NCBI GenBank assembly: GCA_020636095.1
Contig: JACJYN010000002.1
Coordinates: 434,001 to 498,000 of the forward strand
Length of the DNA: 64,000 nt
Reading direction: 5' to 3'
From: Lewinellaceae bacterium
GTDB taxonomy: Bacteria > Bacteroidota > Bacteroidia > Chitinophagales > Saprospiraceae
In this document: piece by piece, positions 47,902-56,917 of the stretch
How the letters are laid out: every line of letters starts with the position of its first letter
Position numbering within the stretch: the first letter of the stretch is position 1
Position numbers and translations under genes: made by a program
The notes under the pieces: generated by a model
Seen by the model: the letters and a program-made list of their open reading frames with translations, nothing else
Told to the model about the DNA's origin: nothing
Database searches by the model: none

Positions 47902-49350
47902 TTATTCATTTGTTCCAGCCTTTCCAGCCCTCCTCCTGTCCTCCACTATTTCTCCCTCTCCCATCCAGTTCCTTCCACTCCATACTTCCCACAGGGCCAA
48001 CCCATAGACGAGCAGGTATTCCAGGGCTACGATCCAAAGTTGTTCATCGTATTCCGGGTAGCTGTAGTTGATGTAGGTCAAACTGATCAGGGCAGTCCAC
48101 AGCACGGGGAAGCGAAAGCGGGTGAAAGGCGCCAGCACCAGGGGCAGGCTGGCGTACCAGGGATGCACCGTAGGGGTGAAGGCCAGGTAAAGGCAGATGG
48201 CGAACAGCATCAGCGCAGGCAAGCTGCGCCAGTCCCTTCGGCGGCCGAGCAGCGCCGCCAGGCTGATGCCCAGGAAGGTGCAGGCCGCCAGGGCCGGCCC
48301 GAGGTATTGGATGAGATTATAACCAGACAGCTGGAAACCAATCCATCGCAGCACGTAGTAAATGCTGCCGTTGAACTCAAATCGCTGGAAGTACAACCGC
48401 AGGCTGCTTCCCATACCGGAAAAGAAAGCGCCGCCCAGCAGGGGGGAAAACAGCAGCAACAATACCAGGCCCATCAAAGCGAAGTACTTCAGGCTGCGCC
48501 GCCACCCCAACCGGCGGATCAGAAAGAAGCAAAACAGCAGGGGCAACAGCTTGGATGCCACCGAAAAGGCCAGCGCCGCCGCTGAAAATAAATAGCGGCC
48601 GCTAACCAGCCACCATAGGCTCAGCAAAAGGAAAAAGATCATAGCCCCCTCAAAATGCAGGTTGCCCATCACTTCTATCAGTATCATAGGGTTGAGGGCA
48701 TAGAGCAAAACCCCTTTTTCCGGGAAGCCCAGCCGGGCCAGCAGCTTTACCAGAAGGATCAGGCTGCCCAATTCGCAGAAAAAAAGGAACAGCTTGATCA
48801 CCACCGTAGCCGCCGGAATGCTGTAGGGAAAAAGCCAGGTGGCCAGTGCAAAAATAGCCTGCGCCACCGGAGGGTAGATGGTGAAGTATTCCGGAGAGTT
48901 GAGTTGCGCAAAGAGTTCAGTATCCAGGCCGGCCAGTTGGTTGCCTTCCTGGAGGTAGTAAGACGGCAAGTGAGCAAAAGGGTTGATACCCTGGTTGATC
49001 AGCCGCCCGTCCCAGAGGAAGCGGTAGATGTCGTCCGATAATTGTGGGAATGCGCCAATCAGCAACAGCCGGGCGATGACAGCCACCCCCAGAAAAAAAT
49101 AAAGCGCAACCGGATCATTGGCTTTGCGGTACATTCCGAGGTAAACCAGGAAAGCTGCGGCGTGTAAACTGGCAATCCAGCCAAAATCACACTGCGCAGG
49201 GCCATAGCCCAGGCTGGTGATAAGCAGGAGGAACAGCAGGGCCAGCCCCCAGTGCCAAAGGGGAATTGAAGGAATGAGGGAATGAAGGAATGAAGGAATG
49301 AAGGGCGGTTTGCCCAATTCGTTCCCTCGTTCCTTCATTCCCTCATTCAT
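47902..49350 (-). CDS. GT-C-fold polyprenyl-phosphate-dependent glycosyltransferase (GT87/mannosyltransferase-like)
   Basis: 482 residues, about 10-12 membrane segments. The short acidic loop after the first segments (GAFPQLSDDIYRFLWDGRLINQGINPFAH) is typical of GT-C enzymes that use lipid-linked sugars, and FTPTVHPWYASLPL is conserved in this family. The only available ATG (49350) is inside a GAATGAAG-type repeat, so residues 1-30 (MNEGMKERGNELGKPPFIPS) are repeat-derived. It starts 2 bp beyond the preceding gene's stop, so it is co-transcribed with the two GT2 genes, which likely supply its lipid-linked donor. Confidence 0.8.
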   Translation of the reverse strand: MNEGMKERGNELGKPPFIPSFLHSLIPSIPLWHWGLALLFLLLITSLGYGPAQCDFGWIASLHAAAFLVYLGMYRKANDPVALYFFLGVAVIARLLLIGAFPQLSDDIYRFLWDGRLINQGINPFAHLPSYYLQEGNQLAGLDTELFAQLNSPEYFTIYPPVAQAIFALATWLFPYSIPAATVVIKLFLFFCELGSLILLVKLLARLGFPEKGVLLYALNPMILIEVMGNLHFEGAMIFFLLLSLWWLVSGRYLFSAAALAFSVASKLLPLLFCFFLIRRLGWRRSLKYFALMGLVLLLLFSPLLGGAFFSGMGSSLRLYFQRFEFNGSIYYVLRWIGFQLSGYNLIQYLGPALAACTFLGISLAALLGRRRDWRSLPALMLFAICLYLAFTPTVHPWYASLPLVLAPFTRFRFPVLWTALISLTYINYSYPEYDEQLWIVALEYLLVYGLALWEVWSGRNWMGEGEIVEDRRRAGKAGTNE

Positions 49351-49352
49351 TG

Positions 49353-50963
49353 CTACCTCAAGCTCAGGTGGCGGACCGTATAAAAGAAGATGGCGCCATA
49401 CCCGAGGGCCAGCATCATGTGAAAGATGACAAAAGTCGTATTCTGAATCAGGAAGCCGCCGATAAAAGCGCCAAGGAAGTACAAGGCCAGCAGCCCCTCG
49501 AAGATAGTAGTCCAGGACAGTTTCTTATTCAGGTAATTGCGCTTCGTGAAATTATCCTTCACGGTTTGGATATTGAACTTGGGTGTCCGCACGAATGCAG
49601 ATTTTTTGCCCAGATATCCTTGTATGACCGCCACGGTGTTGTGCAATGCCAGGCCCATTGACAGCGCCAGGAACAAGGGGAAGAGGACCAGGAAGCTCCA
49701 TAGGGCCTTCCCGAACGATTTTTGATGCGTAGGCGCCTGCACGTTGGCGGCGTAGTACACCGCAATGATGGACAACAGGCCAACCAGGAAGTAGGCAAAA
49801 AAGTTTTTACTGAAGCCCAGTTCGATCAGTTCGCCCAGTGAAAACAGCAGCGGCACGCTGAAAATACCGGTGAGGAAGACGAAGACGAAAATCGTGCTGG
49901 CCAGCAGGTGAGAAGTCGCGTGGATTTTCTGCCGCAGGCTGAGGTTGGGCGAACGCCAAACCGTCGGCAGCATCTTCCGCGCCGTTTCGGCGCCGCCTTT
50001 CATCCATCGGAATTGCTGGGATTTGAAGGCGTTCATCTCCGCCGGCAACTCCGCCGGAGACCCTACCCCTTCCAGATATTTGATTTTCCAGCCTTTGAGC
50101 TGGGCCCGGATGCTGAGGTCGAAGTCTTCCGTCAGCGTATCGGCTTCCCAACCGCCGGCATCGTCGATGGTTTCGCGGCGCCATACACCGGCTGTACCGT
50201 TGAACTGCAACATGTAATCCCCGGCCATACGGCCCACCTGCTCGACGGTGAAGTGAACGTTGAGCTGCAGGGCCTGCAATTTCGTGAGCAGAGAGTAGTC
50301 CTGATTGATATGCTCCCATCGGGTTTGCACTACGCCGACGTTGTCATCCTCGAAAAAGGGAATGGTCCTTTTCAGAAAGTCGGGGTTCGGCATAAAGTCC
50401 GCATCAAAAATGGCGATGAATTCACCATGGGCGTACTTCATCCCATCCCGCAAGGCGCCGGCTTTGAAGCCCTGCCGCTTCTCCCGGCGAATCTGCTGGA
50501 TATCGAGCCCCTTAGCCTTGTACTCTTCCACTTTTCGGCGGACGATCTCGACCGTCTCGTCCGTGGAATCATCCAGGACGTGAATCTCGAAGCGGCCGTA
50601 GGGGTAATCGAAACGGGCAATGTGGTCGATGAGGCGCTCTACGACGTACATCTCATTGTAAACGGGGAGTTGGATCGTCACAAAAGGATAGGCTTCGCTT
50701 TCCTCTTCCTCCGCTACGAGCAGGCCTACATCGGCATGCTGCCGGTAGGCGTTCGCGTGTTTATGGTTAGGAGAGGCCGCCATGGCCGCCTGCCGGGCGT
50801 AAACCCGCTCTTGGGGTTTCTGGCCGGCCGGAGGCTGTTCCTCGTCGCGTTGAAATTTTTTGTAGTGATACAGTAAGTTAAACTGCATTAAACAGTACAC
50901 GGTGATGTACAAAAGGGCCATAGAATAAATAGCCAGAACCGCGTAGGCAATCACAGATGTCAT
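49353..50963 (-). CDS. family 2 glycosyltransferase, cellulose-synthase-like, membrane
   Basis: 536 residues from ATG 50963 (MTSVIAYAVLAIYSMALLYI). One N-terminal membrane segment is followed by a cytosolic GT2 domain (VTIQLPVYNEMYVVERLIDHI, HVLDDSTDETVEI, IFDADFMPNPDFL, TEDFDLSIRAQ, then QFRWMKGG for the QxxRW motif), and at least four C-terminal membrane segments. This is a processive-type GT architecture (beta-glucan or glucomannan synthase-like). It is the middle gene of the glycosyltransferase operon; the product polymer is unknown. Confidence 0.88.
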   Translation of the reverse strand: MTSVIAYAVLAIYSMALLYITVYCLMQFNLLYHYKKFQRDEEQPPAGQKPQERVYARQAAMAASPNHKHANAYRQHADVGLLVAEEEESEAYPFVTIQLPVYNEMYVVERLIDHIARFDYPYGRFEIHVLDDSTDETVEIVRRKVEEYKAKGLDIQQIRREKRQGFKAGALRDGMKYAHGEFIAIFDADFMPNPDFLKRTIPFFEDDNVGVVQTRWEHINQDYSLLTKLQALQLNVHFTVEQVGRMAGDYMLQFNGTAGVWRRETIDDAGGWEADTLTEDFDLSIRAQLKGWKIKYLEGVGSPAELPAEMNAFKSQQFRWMKGGAETARKMLPTVWRSPNLSLRQKIHATSHLLASTIFVFVFLTGIFSVPLLFSLGELIELGFSKNFFAYFLVGLLSIIAVYYAANVQAPTHQKSFGKALWSFLVLFPLFLALSMGLALHNTVAVIQGYLGKKSAFVRTPKFNIQTVKDNFTKRNYLNKKLSWTTIFEGLLALYFLGAFIGGFLIQNTTFVIFHMMLALGYGAIFFYTVRHLSLR

Positions 50964-51031
50964 TGCAAATATTTTTGTTAAAAAGAGTTGGAAGATGCTA
51001 CTAGCCACTTCCTTTGTAATGATTAATGTAC

Positions 51032-51796
51032 TTAAAGCAACTTAAAAATCGTCCACAGGATTTTGTATCCGGCTAAAATGGTTCCCCGGATCGTGCCTGA
51101 GACTTTAGACACACCAACCCGCTTACGGTAACGGGCCGGCGCCTCGATACATTTATATTTTTTTTTTGCCGCTTTGACTTGCATTTCAACTGTCCATCCA
51201 AAATCTTTATCCTGCATGTCCAGTTCCAATAACTTATCAAACCTGATGGCCCGAAAAGGCCCCAGGTCCGTAAACTGATAACCGTAAAAAAGCTTTATGA
51301 GGTTAGTGGCTAGCCAATTGCCGAAGATTTGTTGCGGCATCATCGCCCCTTTATCCATAGCGCCCAGGGCACGGGAGCCGATGCAAAGGTCGTAACCTTC
51401 TTCCACAATAGGGCGAATCAGGGCCGGCATTTCGTCAGGGTGGTCTGAATAGTCGCCGTCCAGAAAAACAATTATTTGGGGATGTTCGTTTACCGGTTTG
51501 TGTAATAAGTAGTCAATACCCTTAAGGCAAGCGCTGCCATACCCCTTTCGGGGCTGGTCAACAACCGTCGCTCCGTGTTCACGGGCTACGGCGGCAGTAC
51601 GGTCCGTACTGGCATTATTGCAGACAATTACCTCCCGCACCAGCGCTGAAGGTATGTCCGCCAGGACCAGGCCTATGGACCGCTCTTCATTAAAAGCAGG
51701 GATAATAACGTCAATTACCGGTTTATTCAAATCTACATCCCAATTTTGCTCTACAAAGTTAGAAGAATTATGAACAACTTTAATGTCCCGGCCCAA
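51032..51796 (-). CDS. dolichol-phosphate-mannose-synthase-like family 2 glycosyltransferase
   Basis: 254 residues with a soluble GT2 fold: VIDVIIPAFNEERSIGLVL, EVIVCNNASTDRTAAVA, GYGSACLKGIDYLL, IIVFLDGDYSDHPDEM and GSRALGAMDKGAMMP. Likely transfers a sugar (mannose or glucose) from a nucleotide donor to polyprenyl phosphate. First gene of the operon with the two membrane glycosyltransferases, 68 bp before the next start. Its lipid-sugar could be the donor for the GT-C enzyme; that pathway is inference. Confidence 0.88.
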   Translation of the reverse strand: MGRDIKVVHNSSNFVEQNWDVDLNKPVIDVIIPAFNEERSIGLVLADIPSALVREVIVCNNASTDRTAAVAREHGATVVDQPRKGYGSACLKGIDYLLHKPVNEHPQIIVFLDGDYSDHPDEMPALIRPIVEEGYDLCIGSRALGAMDKGAMMPQQIFGNWLATNLIKLFYGYQFTDLGPFRAIRFDKLLELDMQDKDFGWTVEMQVKAAKKKYKCIEAPARYRKRVGVSKVSGTIRGTILAGYKILWTIFKLL

Positions 51797-51933
51797 ACAT
51801 TTAAGTATTGACCAGACTTATTCGTAAATCTTCGGGCTGTCTCCTGTTTGCCGTCAGATTATTTTATTTTTAGGCCGCGAAATGCAACGGCTGTTTCTTC
51901 GTTGCAGTAAAAGTAGGCGCTAAAAAGAATGAC

Positions 51934-53424
51934 ATGAAGTATACTTATTATCTGATAATGGCGCTGTTGGGCCTGGCTTTCGCTTCCTGCGATAAGCAGG
52001 CAGACTTTATCACCGACGGCAATTTCACACTGGAATTCTCCCTGGATACGCTGCGTTTCGACACCGTTTTCACAGAGTTGGGCTCAGCCACCCGTTCTTT
52101 TAAAGTGTACAACCGCAACGACCGCCCGCTCCGCATTGACAAAGTGAGCCTGGAAGGCGCCGGCGGCGCCAAATTCCGGATGAACGTTGATGGTATTGCC
52201 GGCAATGAGGTGGAAGAAGTGGAAATCTGGGGCAAGGATAGCATTTATATTTTCGTCGAAGTGACCATTGACCCGGACCAGCCCCTATCGGCCAGCCCTT
52301 TCGTCATCGAAGACAAGGTTATTTTTGAGGCCGGCGACAAACGGCAGGAGGTCCGCCTGGAAGCCTGGGGGCAAAACGCCAACTATTTCCCCAGCCGGTT
52401 CAATAAAGGCGTACCGGTTGTGCTGAGCTGCAACAACGACAAGATCGTCTGGGATGACCCCAAACCCTACGTGATCTACGGTGAGATTTTCATCGACAGC
52501 TGCGCGCTGGAGGTGATGGCCGGCACGCAGATTTACGTACACGGCGGCATCGCACAGAATGAGGTGTTCGGTATCTTCAACGACGGCATCATCTATACCC
52601 TGAACAACGGCAGCATCCGCCTGCTCGGCACCCGGGAAGCGCCCATTGTCATTCAGGGCGACCGCCTGGAAGAACCTTTCCAGGAACAGCCCGGCCAGTG
52701 GCAGGGCATCATACTGGGCAAGGGCAGTAAGGGCAACGTTATGGAGTGGGCTACCGTCAAAAACGCCGTCTTTTCCGTCTATGTCGACTCCCTGGCCGAA
52801 CTCACCGCCAGCAACTCCCGGTTTTACAATACCAACAGTAGTGGCATCATCGGCTTTCACAGTACCATTAGCCTGGAAAACTGCCTGGTGTACAACAACC
52901 TCAGCTCTTCTGTACAACTAATTTTAGGGGGTGACTATACCTTCGATTACTGCACGGTGGCCAGCTACGGGGTAGACGCCTCCGCCATCAGCATGAGCAA
53001 TTTTTTCTGCTATGACGACTTCCTCAACTGCCAGTTCCTGGAGGAAAACCCGCTGAAAGCCCGCTTCCGCAACTGCATCTTCTTCGGTTCCCGCCGCGAT
53101 GAAGTGGGGTTGAGCGACCTGTACGGCGGCCAGCAGCCCAGCTCCTTCGATATCGACTTCCAAAACTGCATCATCCGCATCGACGAACTATTGAAACAGC
53201 AGGACGGCCTGTTTGCCGATTTTCTGGAAAACCAATGCGCCACCTGCATCAACGCCACCCGCGACGACGCCCTCTTCGCAGCCCCCAATGAGGATGACTA
53301 CCATCTCGATACCTTGTCTATCGCCGAGGGTAGGGCCCTGCCCATCTCCGGCATTGAGATCGACCTGGAGGGCAACATGCGGGATGGGGCGGCGCCGGAT
53401 ATTGGGTGCTTCGAGTACCAGTAG
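51934..53424 (+). CDS. lipoprotein with right-handed beta-helix
   Basis: 496 residues with a lipoprotein signal (LIMALLGLAFASCDKQAD). An N-terminal beta-sandwich (TLEFSLDTLRFDTVFTELGSATRSFKVYNRNDRPLRI) is followed by a parallel beta-helix made of short repeats (GIILGKGSKGNVMEWATVKNA, LENCLVYNNLSSSVQL, DYCTVASYGVDASA). It ends with DGAAPDIGCFEYQ, a common end motif of secreted choice-of-anchor proteins. An outer-membrane surface protein; the ligand or enzymatic role is unknown. Confidence 0.85.
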   Translation: MKYTYYLIMALLGLAFASCDKQADFITDGNFTLEFSLDTLRFDTVFTELGSATRSFKVYNRNDRPLRIDKVSLEGAGGAKFRMNVDGIAGNEVEEVEIWGKDSIYIFVEVTIDPDQPLSASPFVIEDKVIFEAGDKRQEVRLEAWGQNANYFPSRFNKGVPVVLSCNNDKIVWDDPKPYVIYGEIFIDSCALEVMAGTQIYVHGGIAQNEVFGIFNDGIIYTLNNGSIRLLGTREAPIVIQGDRLEEPFQEQPGQWQGIILGKGSKGNVMEWATVKNAVFSVYVDSLAELTASNSRFYNTNSSGIIGFHSTISLENCLVYNNLSSSVQLILGGDYTFDYCTVASYGVDASAISMSNFFCYDDFLNCQFLEENPLKARFRNCIFFGSRRDEVGLSDLYGGQQPSSFDIDFQNCIIRIDELLKQQDGLFADFLENQCATCINATRDDALFAAPNEDDYHLDTLSIAEGRALPISGIEIDLEGNMRDGAAPDIGCFEYQ

Positions 53425-53514
53425 GAGGAAGAAGGGTGTATGCGTGGAAATGTCCTGCCTGCCAGAACGTTTACACATTCCCACTTTCACACATTAACAC
53501 TTATATTGCTTCCC

Positions 53515-54333
53515 ATGATCCAACGAATATCCATACTAGGTTGCGGCTGGCTGGGGCTCCCGCTGGGGGCGGCGCTGGCGCAGAAAGGTTACGAAGTGAA
53601 AGGCTCCACAACCCGCCCGGAGAAGCTGGAACAAATCCGGGAACAGGGCATCGAGCCGTATCTGATCAAGGTAGGAGACGCCGTTGAAGGCCCGGAAAAA
53701 GAAAGCTTTTTTGACGCCGGCTTATTGGTCCTGAATATCCCCCCCGGCGGGCGGCACAATCCGGAAGTAGAAGAGCAGTATCCGCAGAAGGTGAAAGCCA
53801 TCATGGAGCACATCCATTCCGGCGCCATTGAATATCTGATTTTTGTCAGCTCCACCAGTGTGTATGGGGACGAAAACCGGGAGGTGACGGAAGCAGATAA
53901 GTTGGGCCCGGCAACCCCGTCCGCCCGGGCGCTGGTAGTCATCGAGCGCTACCTGGCTTTATTAAAACGGCCTCAAACCACCGTCCTGCGCATGGGCGGG
54001 CTGGTGGGCGGCGGCCGCCAGCCCGGGCGTTTCCTGGCCGGCAAAAAGGACGTAGGCAATGGAGAGGCGCCGGTCAATCTCGTCCACCTGGACGATTGTA
54101 TCGGCGTCATCGAGGCCGTTGTTAAACAAAATGCCTGGGACGAAACCTTTAACGTATGCGCGGATCAACATCCCACCCGCGCCGCGTTTTACACTGCGCA
54201 GGCGAAAAAGCAGGGTTTTGAACCACCTACTTTTCGGGCAAGTGATCAACTGGCTTATAAGATCGTTTCAAACGAAAAGCTAAAGAAGGCCCTGGGGTAT
54301 GCCTTTAAGCATCCGGATCCGATGGGGTTTTAG
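53515..54333 (+). CDS. NAD-dependent epimerase/dehydratase-like SDR protein
   Basis: 272 residues from ATG 53515. A Rossmann fold begins ISILGCGWLGLPLGAALAQKGYEVKGSTTRPEKL, and LIFVSSTSVYGDENREVTE follows with the catalytic Ser/Tyr region of extended SDRs. C-terminal: VNLVHLDDCIGVIEAVV and KKALGYAFKHPDPM. This YeeZ-like group is described as NAD-binding proteins whose substrate is not established. It starts about 90 bp after the lipoprotein and may be co-transcribed. Confidence 0.85.
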   Translation: MIQRISILGCGWLGLPLGAALAQKGYEVKGSTTRPEKLEQIREQGIEPYLIKVGDAVEGPEKESFFDAGLLVLNIPPGGRHNPEVEEQYPQKVKAIMEHIHSGAIEYLIFVSSTSVYGDENREVTEADKLGPATPSARALVVIERYLALLKRPQTTVLRMGGLVGGGRQPGRFLAGKKDVGNGEAPVNLVHLDDCIGVIEAVVKQNAWDETFNVCADQHPTRAAFYTAQAKKQGFEPPTFRASDQLAYKIVSNEKLKKALGYAFKHPDPMGF

Positions 54334-54369
54334 CCCAATTTTCAGTTAGAACCAGCCAGAGGAACTTCC

Positions 54370-55389
54370 TTATCCCTTCAGAACCGCTTCGATCGCCATG
54401 AGCTCTTCCTGGTTGAAGGACAAATTATCCAGCGCTCCGATGTTGTCCAGCAGCTGTTGTGTCCGGCTCACCCCCACCAGTACCGAGGTGATCCGCCCGT
54501 CTCTCAACAGCCAGGCGGTGGCCATCTGGGCCAGGCTTTGCCCCCGGCTTTCAGCAATAGCGTTCAGGCGCCGCACCTTGTCGAGCTTTTCATTCGTAAT
54601 CTGGCCTTTATTCAGATAGCGGGCATCCTTTACGGCACGGCTGTCTTTCGGAAAGCCTTTCAGATATTTATTAGTCAAAACACCCTGTTCGAGGGGAGAG
54701 AAAGCGATGGCCCCGGCGCCCTGCCGCTCCAGTTCGTCCAGCAGGCCGTTTTCCACCCAGCGGTCGAAAAGATTGTAGCGCGGCTGGTGGATCAGCAGCG
54801 GTGTGCCCATATCCCTTAATATTTGGGCTGCTTTTGCCGTGCGTTCTGCCTCGTACTGAGAAATACCCACATAAAGCGCCTTGCCCTGTTGCACGATGTG
54901 ATGCAGCGCTCCCATGGTTTCCTCCAGCGGCGTGTCCGGGTCCGGGCGGTGGTGATAGAAAATATCGACGTATTCCAGGCCCATTCGTTTCAGGCTCTGA
55001 TCCAGCGAAGCAACGAGGTACTTGCGCGAGCCGAAATTGCCGTAAGGGCCCGGCCACATGTCCCAACCCGCCTTGCTGGAGATAAGGAGTTCATCGCGGT
55101 AGGGCCGGAAATCCCGTTGAAAGATGCGCCCGAAGTTTTCCTCGGCAGCGCCGTAGGGCGGCCCGTAGTTGTTGGCCAGGTCGAAATGGGTGACGCCGTT
55201 GTCGAAAGCGCAGCGCAGCATCTCCCGGCCGGTTTCCAGGTCGTCCGTATGTCCGAAATTGTGCCACAACCCCAATGAAATCATGGGCAGGCGGAGGCCG
55301 CTGCGGCCGCAGCGGCGGTACTGCATGGTGTCGTAGCGGCTGGCAGAGGCCTGGTAGTCTCCGGGATGATGGGTGTCGTTGATGTTCAT
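54370..55389 (-). CDS. aldo/keto reductase (YghZ/L-glyceraldehyde-3-phosphate reductase-like)
   Basis: 339 residues, TIM-barrel NADPH oxidoreductase. The catalytic tetrad is visible as D70 and Y75 (THFDLANNYGPPYG), K106 (LISSKAGWDMWPGPYG) and H147 (VDIFYHHRPD). The C-terminal NADP-binding segment is RITSVLVGVSRTQQLLDNI. The overall pattern resembles the YghZ group, which includes a methylglyoxal/glyceraldehyde 3-phosphate reductase and Kv-beta-like proteins. It reads convergent to the epimerase with a 36-bp gap. Confidence 0.9.
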   Translation of the reverse strand: MNINDTHHPGDYQASASRYDTMQYRRCGRSGLRLPMISLGLWHNFGHTDDLETGREMLRCAFDNGVTHFDLANNYGPPYGAAEENFGRIFQRDFRPYRDELLISSKAGWDMWPGPYGNFGSRKYLVASLDQSLKRMGLEYVDIFYHHRPDPDTPLEETMGALHHIVQQGKALYVGISQYEAERTAKAAQILRDMGTPLLIHQPRYNLFDRWVENGLLDELERQGAGAIAFSPLEQGVLTNKYLKGFPKDSRAVKDARYLNKGQITNEKLDKVRRLNAIAESRGQSLAQMATAWLLRDGRITSVLVGVSRTQQLLDNIGALDNLSFNQEELMAIEAVLKG

Positions 55390-55425
55390 ATTTTTGAATG
55401 ATTTTTTCGCGTATAAAATAATCTG

Positions 55426-56745
55426 TCAATCCCCCAACCTTCCCACTACTACCCGCTTCACTGCTACGCCCTTTTCCGTCACTACCTGCATCAAATACAC
55501 GCCAGCCGGCAGGCCATGCAAATCCACTGCCTGCTGGCCGGCGCCGGAACCGGCTTCCACCTTTATAAATTGGCCATTGGCATCAAACAGCCGCAGTTCC
55601 AGAATGGGCTGAGCAGCGATAATGGTGACGGATTCCTTTGCCGGGTTGGGAAAAATGGCGGGGGCAGGCCGGTTGTGGCCAGCGTCTTCCGTAGCCGTCA
55701 CACACTCCAAATCCATAATCCGCTGCCAAAGCTGGTTATCAAATGAAGAGGCCGCCGGCGCAATACCTCCGGCGCTTTCTCCCTGCCGCACGACCACCAG
55801 CCCCATACTGGGCACGACGTAAATCTTCTGGTCGTTCTTGCCCAGGGCGGCAATCAGGTCAGCCGGCGCTTCCGGGAGGAGGCTGCCGTTGAAGGAAAAC
55901 TGCAGGCCCGGCAGCAGGTAGGAGGGCTTGCCGTTGAGCCACCAGAGGTAACCATAGGAGGGGTTCATTTGCTGGGAGGAATGGGTCATGGCGTTGAAAT
56001 AGGCCGTATCGGAAAGGACCGCCTCTCCCTCCCAATTGCCCCGCGCCAGGGTGAAAAGCCCGAAGCGGGCCATATCGCGGGCCCGGCTGTAGAAGATGTA
56101 GTTAATCCAAAACCCGCTCATCCCGATGCGGTTGCCCAGCCGGACGCGGGTGTATATATTTTTTGTAGTGCCGGTAGCTTCTTCCATGACATCCTGAACG
56201 ATGCGGTAGGCCGAGTTGTGATATGCCCAACGGGTGCCAGGAGCAGCCAGGCACTGGAAGCATTCCGGGTCAAAGCAGTTGTCGATAGAGCCCGCAGGTT
56301 CAAGGCTGTCATCCAGCCCGGTGGCCATGGAGATTTGGTGACGGATGGTAATGAGCTGTTCTTCTTCAGGCGGGCAGGACGTCCAGCCCTCGCCCAGATA
56401 ATCGCTGGTGGGGCCTTCGATACTGAGGTAGCCATCTTCCTGCGCCAGGCCGATCATAACGCCCATCAGGCTTTTGCCGGCGGAGGCCCAGTACCAGAGG
56501 GAGTCCGGAGTGAAAGTGCCGAAATACTCCTCTACAACGATCTTACCGTCTTTGAGGATGATGAAGGACTTGCTGTTCTTCTCTTCCACAAATTGAATGA
56601 GGCTGTCTACTTTCTCGCTGCACCAGCCTAGCTCTTCCGGTGGCAGGGTGGCCCATTCGGCGCTGCCCGTGGGTGGGAAGTAGAGGGCTTGGGAGAAGGA
56701 TTGGGTAATCCAAAGCGCAATTGATAAAGTAAGGATCGTTCGCAT
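55426..56745 (-). CDS. secreted serine hydrolase with T9SS sorting domain
   Basis: 439 residues: signal peptide, beta-lactamase-like domain, C-terminal sorting domain. The SxxK motif is WYWASAGKSLMGVMIG and the YxN region is WAYHNSAYRIVQDV. The C terminus (IFPNPAKESVTIIAAQPILELRLFDANGQFIKV...GLPAGVYLMQVVTEKGVAVKRVVV) is a T9SS type A sorting domain. Unlike the broken lipoprotein homologue at 163-1393, this one is intact. The substrate is unknown. Confidence 0.9.
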   Translation of the reverse strand: MRTILTLSIALWITQSFSQALYFPPTGSAEWATLPPEELGWCSEKVDSLIQFVEEKNSKSFIILKDGKIVVEEYFGTFTPDSLWYWASAGKSLMGVMIGLAQEDGYLSIEGPTSDYLGEGWTSCPPEEEQLITIRHQISMATGLDDSLEPAGSIDNCFDPECFQCLAAPGTRWAYHNSAYRIVQDVMEEATGTTKNIYTRVRLGNRIGMSGFWINYIFYSRARDMARFGLFTLARGNWEGEAVLSDTAYFNAMTHSSQQMNPSYGYLWWLNGKPSYLLPGLQFSFNGSLLPEAPADLIAALGKNDQKIYVVPSMGLVVVRQGESAGGIAPAASSFDNQLWQRIMDLECVTATEDAGHNRPAPAIFPNPAKESVTIIAAQPILELRLFDANGQFIKVEAGSGAGQQAVDLHGLPAGVYLMQVVTEKGVAVKRVVVGRLGD

Positions 56746-56841
56746 TGGTGCTTTTTTGGTTTAGACCTGGATGGTAAGAGAAGGTTTAAGTAGCCGGACA
56801 GATTTAGATGCCGAATTGAACTTAAGCCCCCTATACAACCA

Positions 56842-56875
56842 CGAAGCCGTTCCGGGCTTCCCCGAAACGGCTTCG
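56842..56875 (-). terminator. hairpin after the DUF2911 gene
   Basis: CGAAGCCGTTCCGGG pairs with CCCGAAACGGCTTCG (one mismatch) around a 4-nt loop, 42 bp beyond the stop codon at 56918. The downstream U run is poor, so it may act mainly as a 3' end stabiliser. Confidence 0.5.
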
Positions 56876-56917
56876 TTAGCGTTGCCTGCACGTTCACTGT
56901 AAGGTGCAGGCAAAAAC

